From Peptococcaceae bacterium BRH_c23 (GTDB taxonomy: Bacteria > Bacillota_B > Desulfitobacteriia > Desulfitobacteriales > Desulfitobacteriaceae): a DNA stretch of 55,748 nt. The translations under genes and the position numbers were made by a program. Of the stretch, positions 28,139 to 38,703 are shown piece after piece (positions within the stretch are counted from its first letter, which is position 1; each line of letters opens with the position of its first letter). Where the stretch lies: the NCBI GenBank assembly GCA_000961805.1, contig LADV01000185.1:1-55748 (forward strand), written 5' to 3'. The notes below the pieces were generated by a model. The model was not told the DNA's origin. It made no database searches and saw nothing but the letters and a program-made list of their open reading frames with translations.

Positions 28139-30319
28139 ATGTCTATGGAGGAAATTTACGCAGACGCAATTAAGGACCCCAACAATCAACCCAAAAAACT
28201 CTTACGTAGAGTTTACGATGGCACCATAATTGCTATGACTTATGCAGAAATCCTATTAAATCGGGCGCTTAAAGACTTTGGAAGCGAGCAAATTGTTGGT
28301 TATCCGGATACCGCTTATCATCTACCCGTTATCACCTGTCTTTCCGGTGAAAAGGTTACTAAACTGGGTGAGTTAGTTCCAATTTTAAATCGCATGCGTA
28401 GTCAAATTCGTACAGATCTTACCTTTGATAACGCCAGGCTTTGGGGTGAATCCGTCCTTTATGCCGCGGAAGTCATTGAGACCCTTAATTATCTACGTGG
28501 GGAAGAACCCAAAGTTAAACCTTGGACTGGATTCTTAGGTGACCCAATTGTACGGAAACACGGGATTAAAATGGTTGACTGGACAATTCCTGGTGTTGCT
28601 GTTATTCTAGGTCGTGCCAAAGACTCTCAAGCTGCGAAGAAAATTGTCGATAATCTGATGGGTAAAGGCTTTATGATCTTCCTCTGTGATGAGATTATTG
28701 AACAATTGCTGGAAGAAAACGTCAAGATTGGGGAAGACTATATAGCGTTCCCACTTGGAAACTTTACTCAAATTATTCATGCTGTGAACTATGCGTTCCG
28801 TGCAGGACTCGCCTTCGGTGGAATTCCAGCTGGAGAACGAGAAAATCATCGTGATTATCAGCGTCGTCGGATTCGGGCTTTCGTTTTAAATTTTGGTGAG
28901 TTAGATGATGTTAAACTGGCTGCTTCAATGGGCGCAATTTTCATGGGCTTCCCAGTCTTTACGGATCAGGTACTCAGTGATGATATGCAAATCCCTGATT
29001 GGTACATTTCTGAGCCTGATTATGAGAAGATCGTTCCCTTGGCAATGGAAGTGCGTGGAATCAAACTAACCAACATCGAAATTCCTATTCCGGTAAACTT
29101 CGGTCCTGCTTTTGAGGGAGAAACCATCCGCAAAGCAGAAACCTATGTTGAATTCGGTGGCGGACGTTCTACAGCCTTTGAACTCGTTCAGACAGTTGGA
29201 CCTGATGAAATTGTTGACGGTCAGGTCACAGTTATTGGGCCCGAACTCGATTCTATTCCTGAAGGGACCAAACTGCCTTTGGGAATTAAGATTGACATTT
29301 ACGGACGTAAGATGCAAGCAGATTTTGAAGGAGTTTTGGAGCGTCGAATTCATTACTTTGCCAACTATGGGGAAGGTATTTGGCACGTTGCTCAGCGTGA
29401 TTTGTGCTGGGTGCGGATTTCCAAAGATGCCAGAGCAAAAGGCTTCTTAATTAAACATCTAGGAGAGCTTCTGTTAGCAAAGTTAAAGCAGGAATTCCCG
29501 GCCATCGTCGACCGAGTTCAAGTCACTCTTATTACAGACCAAATAGCCGTTGAGGAAGGTCTTGTGAAAGCACGCGAACGATATCGTGCTCGTGACGATC
29601 GGATGAGGAGCTTAACAGATGAGTCTGTCGAAGATTTCTATTCCTGTTTACTTTGTCAGTCCTTTGCCCCAAACCATGTTTGTATTGTTACCCCTGAACG
29701 GGTCGGCTTGTGCGGTGCAGTGAGCTGGTTAGATGCCAAGGCCTCTTATGAAATCTCACCAAACGGACCAAACCAACCTATTCCTAAAGGGCCAGCCATC
29801 GATGAGTTAAAAGGTATGTGGCAAAGTACCAACGACTATTTATTTAAGGCTTCGAACAACACCTTGGAAGAGGTCAATCTCTATACCCTCATGGATAAGC
29901 CGATGACCTCTTGCGGTTGCTTTGAGGCTATCATGGCCATCGTTCCTGAAGCAAATGGACTCATGCTGACGACTCGTGAGCATTCAGGAATGACCCCTTG
30001 CGGTATGACATTCTCCTCTCTGGCAGGAACCTGCGGTGGTGGAATGCAAACTCCAGGATTCATGGGAATTGGCAGAACTTATCTGCTCAGTAAAAAATTC
30101 ATTCCTGCTGATGGTGGACTGGCGCGTATTGTCTGGATGCCAAAAGAACTCAAAGAATTCTTGCGTGAGGACTTTATTCAACGCTCCATCGATGAAGGTT
30201 TAGGAGCAGACTTCATCGACAAGATTGCAGACGAGTCTGTCGGCACCACTGTCGAGGAAATCGTACCCTTCCTTGAGGAAAATGGACATCCTTGCTTTGC
30301 CCTTGAATCACTAATGTAA
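28139..30319 (+). CDS. acsB: CO-methylating acetyl-CoA synthase subunit
   Basis: About 726 residues from ATG 28139. The A-cluster ligands are present: C503, C506, C515 and C525 for the [4Fe-4S] cube (SCLLCQSF and later cysteines) and the C592-G-C594 motif for the distal nickel. It condenses a methyl group from the corrinoid protein, CO from AcsA and CoA to acetyl-CoA. AAGGAGG (28125-28131) favours ATG 28139 (7 nt) over the nearly abutting ATG 28133. It is the full-length bacterial form with the N-terminal CODH-contact domain. Confidence 0.97.
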   Translation: MSMEEIYADAIKDPNNQPKKLLRRVYDGTIIAMTYAEILLNRALKDFGSEQIVGYPDTAYHLPVITCLSGEKVTKLGELVPILNRMRSQIRTDLTFDNARLWGESVLYAAEVIETLNYLRGEEPKVKPWTGFLGDPIVRKHGIKMVDWTIPGVAVILGRAKDSQAAKKIVDNLMGKGFMIFLCDEIIEQLLEENVKIGEDYIAFPLGNFTQIIHAVNYAFRAGLAFGGIPAGERENHRDYQRRRIRAFVLNFGELDDVKLAASMGAIFMGFPVFTDQVLSDDMQIPDWYISEPDYEKIVPLAMEVRGIKLTNIEIPIPVNFGPAFEGETIRKAETYVEFGGGRSTAFELVQTVGPDEIVDGQVTVIGPELDSIPEGTKLPLGIKIDIYGRKMQADFEGVLERRIHYFANYGEGIWHVAQRDLCWVRISKDARAKGFLIKHLGELLLAKLKQEFPAIVDRVQVTLITDQIAVEEGLVKARERYRARDDRMRSLTDESVEDFYSCLLCQSFAPNHVCIVTPERVGLCGAVSWLDAKASYEISPNGPNQPIPKGPAIDELKGMWQSTNDYLFKASNNTLEEVNLYTLMDKPMTSCGCFEAIMAIVPEANGLMLTTREHSGMTPCGMTFSSLAGTCGGGMQTPGFMGIGRTYLLSKKFIPADGGLARIVWMPKELKEFLREDFIQRSIDEGLGADFIDKIADESVGTTVEEIVPFLEENGHPCFALESLM

Positions 30320-30335
30320 TTGACCCACTAGACGA

Positions 30336-30368
30336 CAAGGCCCTAACGGTATATCTCCAAGGGCCTTG
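30336..30368 (+). other. Intercistronic hairpin between acsB and acsC
   Basis: CAAGGCCCT (30336-30344) pairs with AGGGCCTTG (30360-30368) around a 15-nt loop. No U-tract follows. It could stabilise the acsAB part of the mRNA or act as a weak attenuator. Confidence 0.55.
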
Positions 30369-30413
30369 CCAGTCTGTATTATTCGCCTATATCGATTAGA
30401 AAGGGGATTTAAA

Positions 30414-31739
30414 ATGGCTCTTACAGGTTTAGAAATCTATAAACAACTACCCAAGAAAAACTGCGGAGAATGTGGCGTACCAACTTGCCTAGCCTTTGCT
30501 ATGGCATTAGCTTCAGGAAAAGCAGCTTTAGACGCTTGCCCATATGTAACTGATGCTGCCCGAGAGAATTTGGATTCGGCTGCTGCCCCTCCAATCAAAG
30601 CCATAAAATTTGGTAAAGAGTCTGTGCTTGGAGATGAAACAGTCCTTTTCCGTCATGATAAGACGTTTTATCACCCAACCACGTTGCTGATTCAGGTCTC
30701 TGATACCCTAAATGATGAGGAATTGAATGCTAAAATCGCAGAGATCAAGGGCCTAGAATTCGAGCGTGTTGGTCTCCAATACACCATAGATGGAGTGGCT
30801 GTAATACACGAATCGGGAGACGCTGCGCGTTTTGCTAAGGTAGCTGCTGCTGTAGCTGAAGCAACAGATATATCATTGCTCTTGTTAAGCAGTGATGCTG
30901 GAGCTTTAAAAGTTGCCCTTGAGCCGTTGGCATCCCGTAAGCCCCTAATTGGAGTAGCAACTGCTGAGAATTATGAAGCTATGGTCAACTTGGCTAAAGA
31001 TAACTCCGTTCCTGTTATTCTTAAGGCAGATGGCTTGGATGCTCTCGAAGAACTCGTCGTTAAAGCGACAGCCTTGGGCTATAAAGAGTTCGTCTTGGAT
31101 CCTGGTGCAAGGACTCCTGTTCAGACGTTAGCAAATCTTACCCATATACGACGTTTGGCTATTAAGAAAAAATTCCGGCCCTTCGGCTATCCAGTCATTG
31201 CTTTCACAAGCAATACAGAGCCAATGGAAGAAGTCATGGAGGCTACTGTTTATGTGGCTAAATATGCCAGTGCAGTTGTCTTGAAAACCAGCAAGAAAGC
31301 TCACGTTTTACCACTTATGACCTTAAGACAGAACATATATACTGATCCACAGAAACCGATTCAAGTTGAGCCTAAATTGCATTCTGTAGGGAATGTCAAT
31401 GAGAACTCACCATTTTACATTACGACAAACTTCTCCTTAACCTACTATAGTGTCGAAGGTGAAGTAGAAACCTCCAAGATTCCAAGCTACATTCTACCGA
31501 TCGATACTGACGGAACCTCTGTTCTCACAGCTTATGCTGCTGGTAAATTTGAGCCAGAGAAAATCGTCGAAGCGATGGTGGCCTGCGGTATTGCCGACAA
31601 GGTAAAACACCGTAACGTTATCATTCCAGGCTATGTCGCTGTTATTTCAGGAAAGCTTTCTGAACTATCTGGCTGGAAAGCAGTTGTAGGACCACGGGAG
31701 TCTAGCGGAATTGTTTCTTTCTCGAAATCCTTAACTTAA
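30414..31739 (+). CDS. acsC: Corrinoid iron-sulfur protein large subunit
   Basis: About 441 residues. The N-terminal [4Fe-4S] domain has C17, C20, C25 and C42 (KKNCGECGVPTCLAFA and DACPYV), which keeps the cobalt reducible. A TIM barrel follows, and the C-terminal domain (about 320-441) binds the corrinoid in the base-off state. With AcsD it carries the methyl group from AcsE to AcsB. ATG 30414 follows AAAGGGG. The longer frame from 30366 runs through the intercistronic hairpin and is rejected. Confidence 0.96.
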   Translation: MALTGLEIYKQLPKKNCGECGVPTCLAFAMALASGKAALDACPYVTDAARENLDSAAAPPIKAIKFGKESVLGDETVLFRHDKTFYHPTTLLIQVSDTLNDEELNAKIAEIKGLEFERVGLQYTIDGVAVIHESGDAARFAKVAAAVAEATDISLLLLSSDAGALKVALEPLASRKPLIGVATAENYEAMVNLAKDNSVPVILKADGLDALEELVVKATALGYKEFVLDPGARTPVQTLANLTHIRRLAIKKKFRPFGYPVIAFTSNTEPMEEVMEATVYVAKYASAVVLKTSKKAHVLPLMTLRQNIYTDPQKPIQVEPKLHSVGNVNENSPFYITTNFSLTYYSVEGEVETSKIPSYILPIDTDGTSVLTAYAAGKFEPEKIVEAMVACGIADKVKHRNVIIPGYVAVISGKLSELSGWKAVVGPRESSGIVSFSKSLT

Positions 31740-31844
31740 GTTTTGGTGCTAGATACCATGATGCAATGCTGAGATCTGATTGATGTTTTCTATACAAAAC
31801 TATATTATTCGTGGGATTTCTGGTGAAGTAAGGAAGTGAAAGCG

Positions 31845-33755
31845 ATGTCCCAATTTCAAGTGAAGTTTATGCCCGAGAACCGAGTTGTTGAAGTACCTGA
31901 TGGTACATCCTTGCTCAATGCAGCCGCTAAAGCGGAAATATTCATTAAATCTGGATGCGGTGGTAAGGGGACTTGTGGAGCCTGTAAAGTTGTCGTTTTG
32001 AGTGGGGATCCCACAGTAAGTGGAACCGGAAATTTGACACCTGAACAGCTTTCCAGAGGGGTCCGACTTGCCTGCAAAACCTTGGTCCAAGGGGATATGA
32101 CAATTGAAGTGCCTCCAGAATCAAGGTTACAAGAACATCAAGTTTTAATGGGGGATGTTCAAAAAGGGTTCTTACAGGAAAGCGAACAGGATTTACTCGA
32201 AAAATTCGGGCATCATCCCTTAGCAATCAAGCAGAGGATTTCACTTTCCAAACCGACCTTGACAGAAAACTCCAGTGATTGGGCTCGCCTGAGCATAGAA
32301 CTCCGTCGAGTATTGAAAACCGGAGATAAACCCATTCATATTCCCTTATCCGTTCTCAAACATCTGCCAGAGTCACTCCGTAAAGCAAATTGGGATGTAT
32401 CCATCACTCTGACTGATACGAACACTGGATTAACGGTTACACACCTTGAAGCTGGAAATGATGTTCCTCCTTATGGGCTTGCCATTGATATAGGTACCAC
32501 AACCGTTGTCGTTTACCTCGTCAATCTCTTAACGGGAGAGATTGTCGATCAACAGGGTACATACAACAAACAAGCGAAGTATGGGGATGACGTTATATCC
32601 CGTATCGTGTTCGCCGTTGAAAACGAGCAAAACTTACAAGAGATTAGAAACGCTGTAGTCGATACCATCAATGGCCTTCTCGACAAGATTCTAACTCGCC
32701 AGTCTTTGAGTAAGACGAATATCTCTAGCGCAATGGTAGCCGGAAATACGACTATGACACAGTTGTTCTTAGGTGTAGATCCACGCTATATTCGATTAGA
32801 GCCTTATATTCCAACAATGACAACTGTGCCATCTATCCCTGCTCGGGAAATTGGGCTTCATATGTTACCTGAGGCCTTGGTGCATTGTTATCCTTCGGTA
32901 GCGAGTTATGTCGGTGGAGATATTGTTGCTGGAACACTTGTCACGGATTTGGCCAACAACGAAGACATTATCCTCTTTATCGATATTGGAACGAATGGAG
33001 AAATTGTACTCGGAAACCAGGATTGGCTTGTTGCTTGCGCTTGTTCTGCAGGTCCGAGCTTTGAAGGTGGCGGTATTACCTTTGGTATGCGAGCTATGCC
33101 AGGAGCGATTGAGCGGATTATCATTGATCCCCAATCGTTGGATGTATCCCTGAAGGTGATCAATAACCAAACTCCTGTAGGAATATGCGGATCGGGGCTT
33201 GTGGATTGTATAGCCAAACTACTCAGTGCCGGTATTATCGACCGCGCTGGGAATTTCCAGCTAGGGCATAAATCAGGCTCGGAACGATTACGGGCCACTA
33301 CCGATGATAAAGAATTTGTCCTAGCTTGGGCTCATCAAGCCGGTGGGGAAAAAGATGTGGTCATCACTGAAAACGATGTCAAGAATGTTATTCGTGCCAA
33401 AGGGGCGATTTACGCTGGAATCCGATCCTTATTAAACATGGTTGCAGTGGATCTTGAAATGATTAGCCGAATCGTCATTGCTGGCGGTTTTGGAAATTAC
33501 CTTAATATTCATGATTCCGTTCAAATAGGCCTGCTTCCAGATCTTGAGCCAGACCGGTTTGTGTTTATTGGCAATGCTTCCGTTAAAGGTGCGCGTCTTG
33601 CCTTACTTTCTCAGAACGCCTGGCGAGAAGCAGAAGAATTGGGACGAAAAATGACCTATGTTGAGCTTTCAGTTGGAGCAACCTATATGGACGAATACAT
33701 GGCAGCCTTGTTTTTACCCCATACGGATATATCCCTATTTCCATCTTTTCAATAA
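31845..33755 (+). CDS. acsV: Reductive activator of the corrinoid protein (RACo)
   Basis: About 636 residues. Residues 1-95 form a [2Fe-2S] ferredoxin domain with C38, C44, C47 and C77. After a linker, residues from about 205 form an ASKHA-type ATPase domain (AIDIGTTTVVVYLVNLLTGE, FIDIGTNGEIVLG, VIAGGFGNYLN). RACo uses ATP to push an electron onto inactive Co(II) corrinoid and restore Co(I). ATG 31845 follows AAGGAAG at about 8 nt. Placement between acsC and acsD fits acetogen gene clusters. Confidence 0.93.
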   Translation: MSQFQVKFMPENRVVEVPDGTSLLNAAAKAEIFIKSGCGGKGTCGACKVVVLSGDPTVSGTGNLTPEQLSRGVRLACKTLVQGDMTIEVPPESRLQEHQVLMGDVQKGFLQESEQDLLEKFGHHPLAIKQRISLSKPTLTENSSDWARLSIELRRVLKTGDKPIHIPLSVLKHLPESLRKANWDVSITLTDTNTGLTVTHLEAGNDVPPYGLAIDIGTTTVVVYLVNLLTGEIVDQQGTYNKQAKYGDDVISRIVFAVENEQNLQEIRNAVVDTINGLLDKILTRQSLSKTNISSAMVAGNTTMTQLFLGVDPRYIRLEPYIPTMTTVPSIPAREIGLHMLPEALVHCYPSVASYVGGDIVAGTLVTDLANNEDIILFIDIGTNGEIVLGNQDWLVACACSAGPSFEGGGITFGMRAMPGAIERIIIDPQSLDVSLKVINNQTPVGICGSGLVDCIAKLLSAGIIDRAGNFQLGHKSGSERLRATTDDKEFVLAWAHQAGGEKDVVITENDVKNVIRAKGAIYAGIRSLLNMVAVDLEMISRIVIAGGFGNYLNIHDSVQIGLLPDLEPDRFVFIGNASVKGARLALLSQNAWREAEELGRKMTYVELSVGATYMDEYMAALFLPHTDISLFPSFQ

Positions 33756-33776
33756 CTATTATTATGGAGGTCACTT

Positions 33777-34538
33777 ATGTCTAAATATATAGCAGTTGCA
33801 GGTAAAGGTGGAGTAGGAAAAACCACATTCACCGCTTTATTGTTAAGGCAAATGGTTCATCGCAAACAAGGGACTTCAATCCTCGCTGTCGATGCAGATC
33901 CCAATGCAAATCTTGGCGAAGCTTTGGGCCTAACTGTCACGTCGACGATCTCAGAATTGCTTGAACAAAGTAAGGATCCCAAAGCAATTCCTCAGGGAAT
34001 GCCTAAAAACATCTTTATCGAATACAAACTCCAACAATCCCTAGTTGAGTCAAAAGAAATTGATCTACTAGTTATGGGGGGGCCACAAGGAGCAGGGTGT
34101 TATTGCTATCCTAATGATCTCTTGCGCAAACATCTTGAGAATATAGGAGAGAACTATGACTTTGTGGCCGTAGATTCTGAAGCTGGTTTGGAACACATCA
34201 GTCGACGTACTATTCCCCATATCGAGATCATGTTTGTAATCAGTGATTCTTCTGCACGAGGTATACGTTCGGCAGGACGGGTCCACGATCTGATACGAGG
34301 ACTAAAGTCTGCAGTACAAACCATCTACTTAATTGTCACAAAGACAACGGAAGGTAGCTTGGAATCCTTGAGTGAAGAAATTAAACGAACAGGTCTCACT
34401 TTGATCGGAGATATTCCGTTAGATCCATTAGTTGTGGAATATGACTTGGCAGGTAAACCATTATATGATTTGCCTGATGATGCCGTCTCGGTAAAGGCTG
34501 TGGAAAGCATTCTGAACCGTGCCGGAATCTTTAACTAG
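33777..34538 (+). CDS. CooC-type ATPase (AcsF-like), second copy
   Basis: 253 residues. Walker A is KGGVGKTT (10-17), followed by DADPNANLGEAL, and a metal-binding C-x-C lies in GAGCYCYPND near residue 103. It differs considerably from the first CooC at 25266. In acetogens one such ATPase sits beside acsD and is linked to nickel loading of the acetyl-CoA synthase A-cluster, hence AcsF-like; which copy serves which enzyme cannot be told here. The ATG follows TGGAGG, and acsD follows 15 nt after the stop. Confidence 0.88.
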   Translation: MSKYIAVAGKGGVGKTTFTALLLRQMVHRKQGTSILAVDADPNANLGEALGLTVTSTISELLEQSKDPKAIPQGMPKNIFIEYKLQQSLVESKEIDLLVMGGPQGAGCYCYPNDLLRKHLENIGENYDFVAVDSEAGLEHISRRTIPHIEIMFVISDSSARGIRSAGRVHDLIRGLKSAVQTIYLIVTKTTEGSLESLSEEIKRTGLTLIGDIPLDPLVVEYDLAGKPLYDLPDDAVSVKAVESILNRAGIFN

Positions 34539-34553
34539 AAAGGAGAGAAGTTC

Positions 34554-35516
34554 ATGTCCGTAACATTAGTGAAAGAAAAGTATTCCAGTAAAGTTGGAGA
34601 GGTAGTCCTCGGCGCAACTGCTGAACAGGGAGGAACAAGAACCTCCACAATTACAGTTGGAGGAGATAGTGCCTTGCCTTTTCTCCATTTTGAAGGAGAA
34701 ATGAAGAACCGTCCAGTGATCGCCATGGAGGTCACTGATGTCGTACCAACTTGGAGCGATATCATTACAAGCCAAATTGGAGATGTCATCAATAATCCAG
34801 CAGCTTGGGCGAAAAAATGTGTCGACGAATTTGGTGCCGATCTCATTTATTTAAAACTTAACGGTGCAGACCCTGAAGGGGAAAACCGTTCGCCTGAAGA
34901 TTGTGCTCGTATCGTAAAAGAAGTCTTAGCAGCTGTGGGAGTTCCCCTTATTGTTGAAGGTTGCGACGACTCTCAAAAAAATAACGAGATAATGACAGTT
35001 ATCGCAGAAGCTGCAACCGGAGAAAATCTTCTGATCGGTATTGCTGAACAGGATAACTATAAGTCCATTGCCGCAGCTGCCATGGTTCACAAACACACCT
35101 TGATTGCACGTTCTCCACTTGATATTAATATCTGTAAACAACTTAATATTCTGATCACTGAAATGGGACTACCACTCAACAAAATCGTCATCGACCCTAC
35201 AGTGGCTGGTCTTGGATTCGGAATTGAATATGTTTATTCTATCATGGAGCGGGCACGTCTCGGAGCCTTAGCCGGTGATAAAATGCTTTCCATGCCCATT
35301 ATTTGTACTGTTGGTTATGAAGCCAATCGCTGCAAAGAAGCCTATGCATCAGTCGAAGAGTTTCCCGGCTGGGGCGATCTTGAAGACCGTGGATTGCTTT
35401 GGGAGGCAGTAACCGCTTCTGGAGTACTACAAGTTGGTGCTAGTATCCTTGTTATGCGTAACCCTGCAGCAGTAAAGGTTGTCCAGAAGAATATTGCTGA
35501 CATGTTCAATAAATAG
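34554..35516 (+). CDS. acsD: Corrinoid iron-sulfur protein small subunit
   Basis: 320 residues, a TIM-barrel protein that pairs with AcsC and helps hold the corrinoid. Visible family stretches are [14 protein letters not shown] near the N-terminus, [17 protein letters not shown]-like [19 protein letters not shown] and [13 protein letters not shown]. The start follows AAAGGAGAG. It lies between the second CooC-type ATPase and acsE, with a 13-base-pair perfect hairpin after its stop. No cobalt-binding residues are expected in this subunit alone. Confidence 0.95.
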   Translation: MSVTLVKEKYSSKVGEVVLGATAEQGGTRTSTITVGGDSALPFLHFEGEMKNRPVIAMEVTDVVPTWSDIITSQIGDVINNPAAWAKKCVDEFGADLIYLKLNGADPEGENRSPEDCARIVKEVLAAVGVPLIVEGCDDSQKNNEIMTVIAEAATGENLLIGIAEQDNYKSIAAAAMVHKHTLIARSPLDINICKQLNILITEMGLPLNKIVIDPTVAGLGFGIEYVYSIMERARLGALAGDKMLSMPIICTVGYEANRCKEAYASVEEFPGWGDLEDRGLLWEAVTASGVLQVGASILVMRNPAAVKVVQKNIADMFNK

Positions 35517-35527
35517 GTCATCATTAA

Positions 35528-35558
35528 ACTTCAGATGGAGTAAAACTCCATCTGAAGT
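35528..35558 (+). other. Perfect hairpin between acsD and acsE
   Basis: ACTTCAGATGGAG (35528-35540) pairs exactly with CTCCATCTGAAGT (35546-35558) around a TAAAA loop. No U-tract follows, but a TATAAT lies at 35595-35600, so acsE may have separate expression or a processed 5' end. Confidence 0.6.
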
Positions 35559-35599
35559 AAGTTACATTTATCCGTGAAAATCACCTTCCTATAGTATAA

Positions 35600-36430
<831 letters not shown>

Positions 36431-36497
36431 TTTCCTAAAGATTTGGGTAAGAGAGACCTAGTTTTGATCGTTAAATTCCTCGTAATTCAGCAAATTT

Positions 36498-36533
36498 GTT
36501 AAGCTCCTCAGAGTTAACTCTGAGGAGCTTAAC
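36498..36533 (+). terminator. Perfect 36-nt palindrome after acsE
   Basis: GTTAAGCTCCTCAGAGTT (36498-36515) is followed directly by its exact reverse complement. It would form a strong hairpin at the end of the acs cluster. The U-tract is missing (AATTCC follows), so termination is likely but not certain. Confidence 0.55.
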
Positions 36534-36636
36534 AATTCCAGAACAATTCTGTGAGATTTTAATCCTTTGTTATTCATACCCTCCAGAAAACAAGCATAGC
36601 TATCAAGAGATATACAATCTATCTGGAGGTGTATAA

Positions 36637-37440
36637 TTGGAGACTATTTTTCATCATGATCCACGAATTGAAGACTGGGTTAAGCAAATTACCGAAAAAA
36701 TCTTTACAGTATGTTTACTGTCAGGAGTAGATTCGGAGGCAGAATTTCAAGAAGGTAGTTTGATTGTTGCGAAAATTGCAGCAGTATTTTTGGGTTTTGC
36801 TACGTTTCCTTCAGAATATTTAGAAGATGGCTTAAAACAACTTCTCGAACAGCAACTTCCTGACGCACGTGTGATTAATAACTTTCCGACGTTTCGCGAG
36901 ACGATGAACAGGATGCTACAAGCAGGAATTTCGAAGGTGATGGAATCCCATCAGATAGCAGCCGAATGTATGAGACAAGAAGCTACAGAAGAAGCTATAG
37001 AGGAAGCTGCAGAAGAAGCTACAGAGGAAGCTACAGAGGAAGCTACAGAAGAAGCTATAGAGGAAGTCACAGAAGAAGTTACAAAAAAAGTTACAGAAGA
37101 GTTCGTAGAAAAAACTACTAAAGATGACAGTGAAAAGGTTATAATAACTAAGGGTAGTGCAGAAGGAGAACTTATGGTCACTTTAAAACATGTCCTAAGT
37201 TTTTCCTTTCCAAATAAAAAAATAACTTGGAACTCCAAGTTAATGGGTCAGACATTTTTAGCCCAAGTAGAGGATACACTGATTTGTCTACAGGATCCTA
37301 ACCAGGCCATTGATTTGCAGATTTATATTAAGGAAGGTTGGAAAGTCGTCCTATGCACCACAGATGAGCTTAAATTTCCTCGTAGACTAGAGAGGAAATT
37401 TAGACAAGCTCAGCGATTAGGAAAAAGGTCCTATCTTTAG
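36637..37440 (+). CDS. Unrecognised protein with an acidic four-residue repeat
   Basis: 267 residues from TTG 36637, behind GGAGGTG. I recognise no family. Residues 1-110 are a compact helical-looking region (HHDPRIEDWVKQITEKIF at the start). Residues about 115-160 are an acidic repeat of EEAT, EEAI and EEVT units, which would form a charged helix with an i to i+4 pattern. The C-terminal 85 residues are mixed and basic at the end (PRRLERKFRQAQRLGKRSYL). No signal peptide is seen. It precedes the DegS/DegU-like pair on the same strand by 99 nt. A link to signalling is only positional. Confidence 0.7.
   Translation: METIFHHDPRIEDWVKQITEKIFTVCLLSGVDSEAEFQEGSLIVAKIAAVFLGFATFPSEYLEDGLKQLLEQQLPDARVINNFPTFRETMNRMLQAGISKVMESHQIAAECMRQEATEEAIEEAAEEATEEATEEATEEAIEEVTEEVTKKVTEEFVEKTTKDDSEKVIITKGSAEGELMVTLKHVLSFSFPNKKITWNSKLMGQTFLAQVEDTLICLQDPNQAIDLQIYIKEGWKVVLCTTDELKFPRRLERKFRQAQRLGKRSYL
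36979..37102 (+). repeat. Imperfect tandem repeat (unit about 12 nt) inside the acidic-repeat gene
   Basis: Units such as GAAGCTACAGAG recur about ten times with third-base and codon changes and encode EEAT-type tetrads. The reading frame is kept throughout. Such arrays vary in copy number by slippage. Confidence 0.8.
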
Positions 37441-37539
37441 GATATTTCTTGCGAAGAAGTAGGAAATACTATTTCAGTGTCGAATTAAGGATAGTAGAGA
37501 AGGTTTAGGCATTAATCTAGATTGAAATGAGGAATAGTT

Positions 37540-38703
37540 TTGTTGGATCAGTTGGGAGAAATATTAAAGAAAACATTATCAGCGATTGAATCAGGAAAAG
37601 AAGAAATTTTCTTCATTGCAGAAACGTCACGGACTGAGACTACTCGCCTGATTAATGAACTCTCTCAGCTAAAACTTAACATTGCAGAAGTGATTTCCCA
37701 AGTGGACAGTCAAGAAAGAATTGATCGGCGCATGCGTCAGAAACTCATGGAAGTAAATCGTGCGCATCACATACACACCCAAGAAGAAATGATCGAGACT
37801 TATGCAGAAGCAAAAGATGCCCAGGTAAAATTACAACTCTTACAGCATAAGGAAGTTCAATTGCGTAATCGCAGAGATGATCTTGAACGATCCCTTCGTC
37901 AGATGCAAGCAACAATCGAGCGTGCTCAAAATTTGATGACTCAGGTGGGAATGGCAATCAGCTTATTACAAGGTGGTTTAGCCGAGGCCCTGCATACCCA
38001 GACCAACGAACAACGGTTTGAGATGGGTTTACGTGTAATTAGAGCACAGGAAGAAGAACGCCGACGCGTGGCGAGAGAAATTCACGATGGACCTGCTCAA
38101 ACCCTCGCGAATATCGTTTTGCGTTTGGAAATTGCCGAAAAGTTACTTGAGTTAGATCCTAGCCGAGTCAAAGCCGAGCTAATGGACCTGAAAAATTTAG
38201 TACGGGCAAATCTCCAAGATATACGAAGAATAATTTTTGATCTTCGACCGATGGCTTTGGATGACTTAGGAATTGTGCCAGCAATTACGAAATACCTAGA
38301 TAACTTCCAGGAGAATTATGGGATAAAATGTAAGCTTCGGATTGAGGGACGTGAAAAACGACTTCTTCCGGCTATGGAAGTTGCCCTTTTTCGTTTAGTT
38401 CAAGAAGGAATGACCAATGTTGCAAAACATGCCTGCTCGCCTAAGGTCGAAGTATGGCTTATATATCGAGAGGATTGGATGATTGCACGGATTCATGACT
38501 ATGGCAAAGGGTTTGAGGTCAAATCTGCGATGAATGCACCCGGGGAACATTTTGGACTCGTCGGAATGCGCGAACGAGTAGAAATGTTCTCAGGGCGTTT
38601 TTCTATCCAATCTACTTTAGGGAAGGGGACTTTAATCGAATTGTCAATTCCATCGAGTCAGGAGGAGGTACGACAACTTGATACAGATCGTGATTGCCGA
38701 TGA
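37540..38703 (+). CDS. DegS-like sensor histidine kinase
   Basis: 387 residues and no membrane segment, so it is a cytoplasmic sensor. Residues about 30-165 are a long coiled-coil sensor region. The HisKA_3 dimerisation domain has H182 in REIHDGPAQTL, and a HATPase_c domain follows, with VQEGMTNVAKHA, GKGFEV and HFGLVGMRERV. It resembles Bacillus DegS. TTG 37540 and TTG 37543 both fit the ribosome binding site GAGGA. Its end overlaps the response regulator gene by 26 nt, a sign of translational coupling. Confidence 0.9.
   Translation: MLDQLGEILKKTLSAIESGKEEIFFIAETSRTETTRLINELSQLKLNIAEVISQVDSQERIDRRMRQKLMEVNRAHHIHTQEEMIETYAEAKDAQVKLQLLQHKEVQLRNRRDDLERSLRQMQATIERAQNLMTQVGMAISLLQGGLAEALHTQTNEQRFEMGLRVIRAQEEERRRVAREIHDGPAQTLANIVLRLEIAEKLLELDPSRVKAELMDLKNLVRANLQDIRRIIFDLRPMALDDLGIVPAITKYLDNFQENYGIKCKLRIEGREKRLLPAMEVALFRLVQEGMTNVAKHACSPKVEVWLIYREDWMIARIHDYGKGFEVKSAMNAPGEHFGLVGMRERVEMFSGRFSIQSTLGKGTLIELSIPSSQEEVRQLDTDRDCR

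Noticed and set aside
30366..30413. N-terminal extension of AcsC by 16 residues
   Set aside because: It would start inside the intercistronic hairpin without a ribosome binding site; AAAGGGG and homologous length place the start at 30414.
26186..35524. Antisense and shifted ORFs of 60-130 codons across the acs genes
   Set aside because: They lie fully inside well-conserved genes, lack ribosome binding sites and show no protein family pattern; they follow from codon bias of the real genes.
36979..37102. CRISPR-like direct repeats
   Set aside because: Contiguous units of about 12 nt without spacers, kept in frame inside a coding gene; simple protein-repeat DNA.
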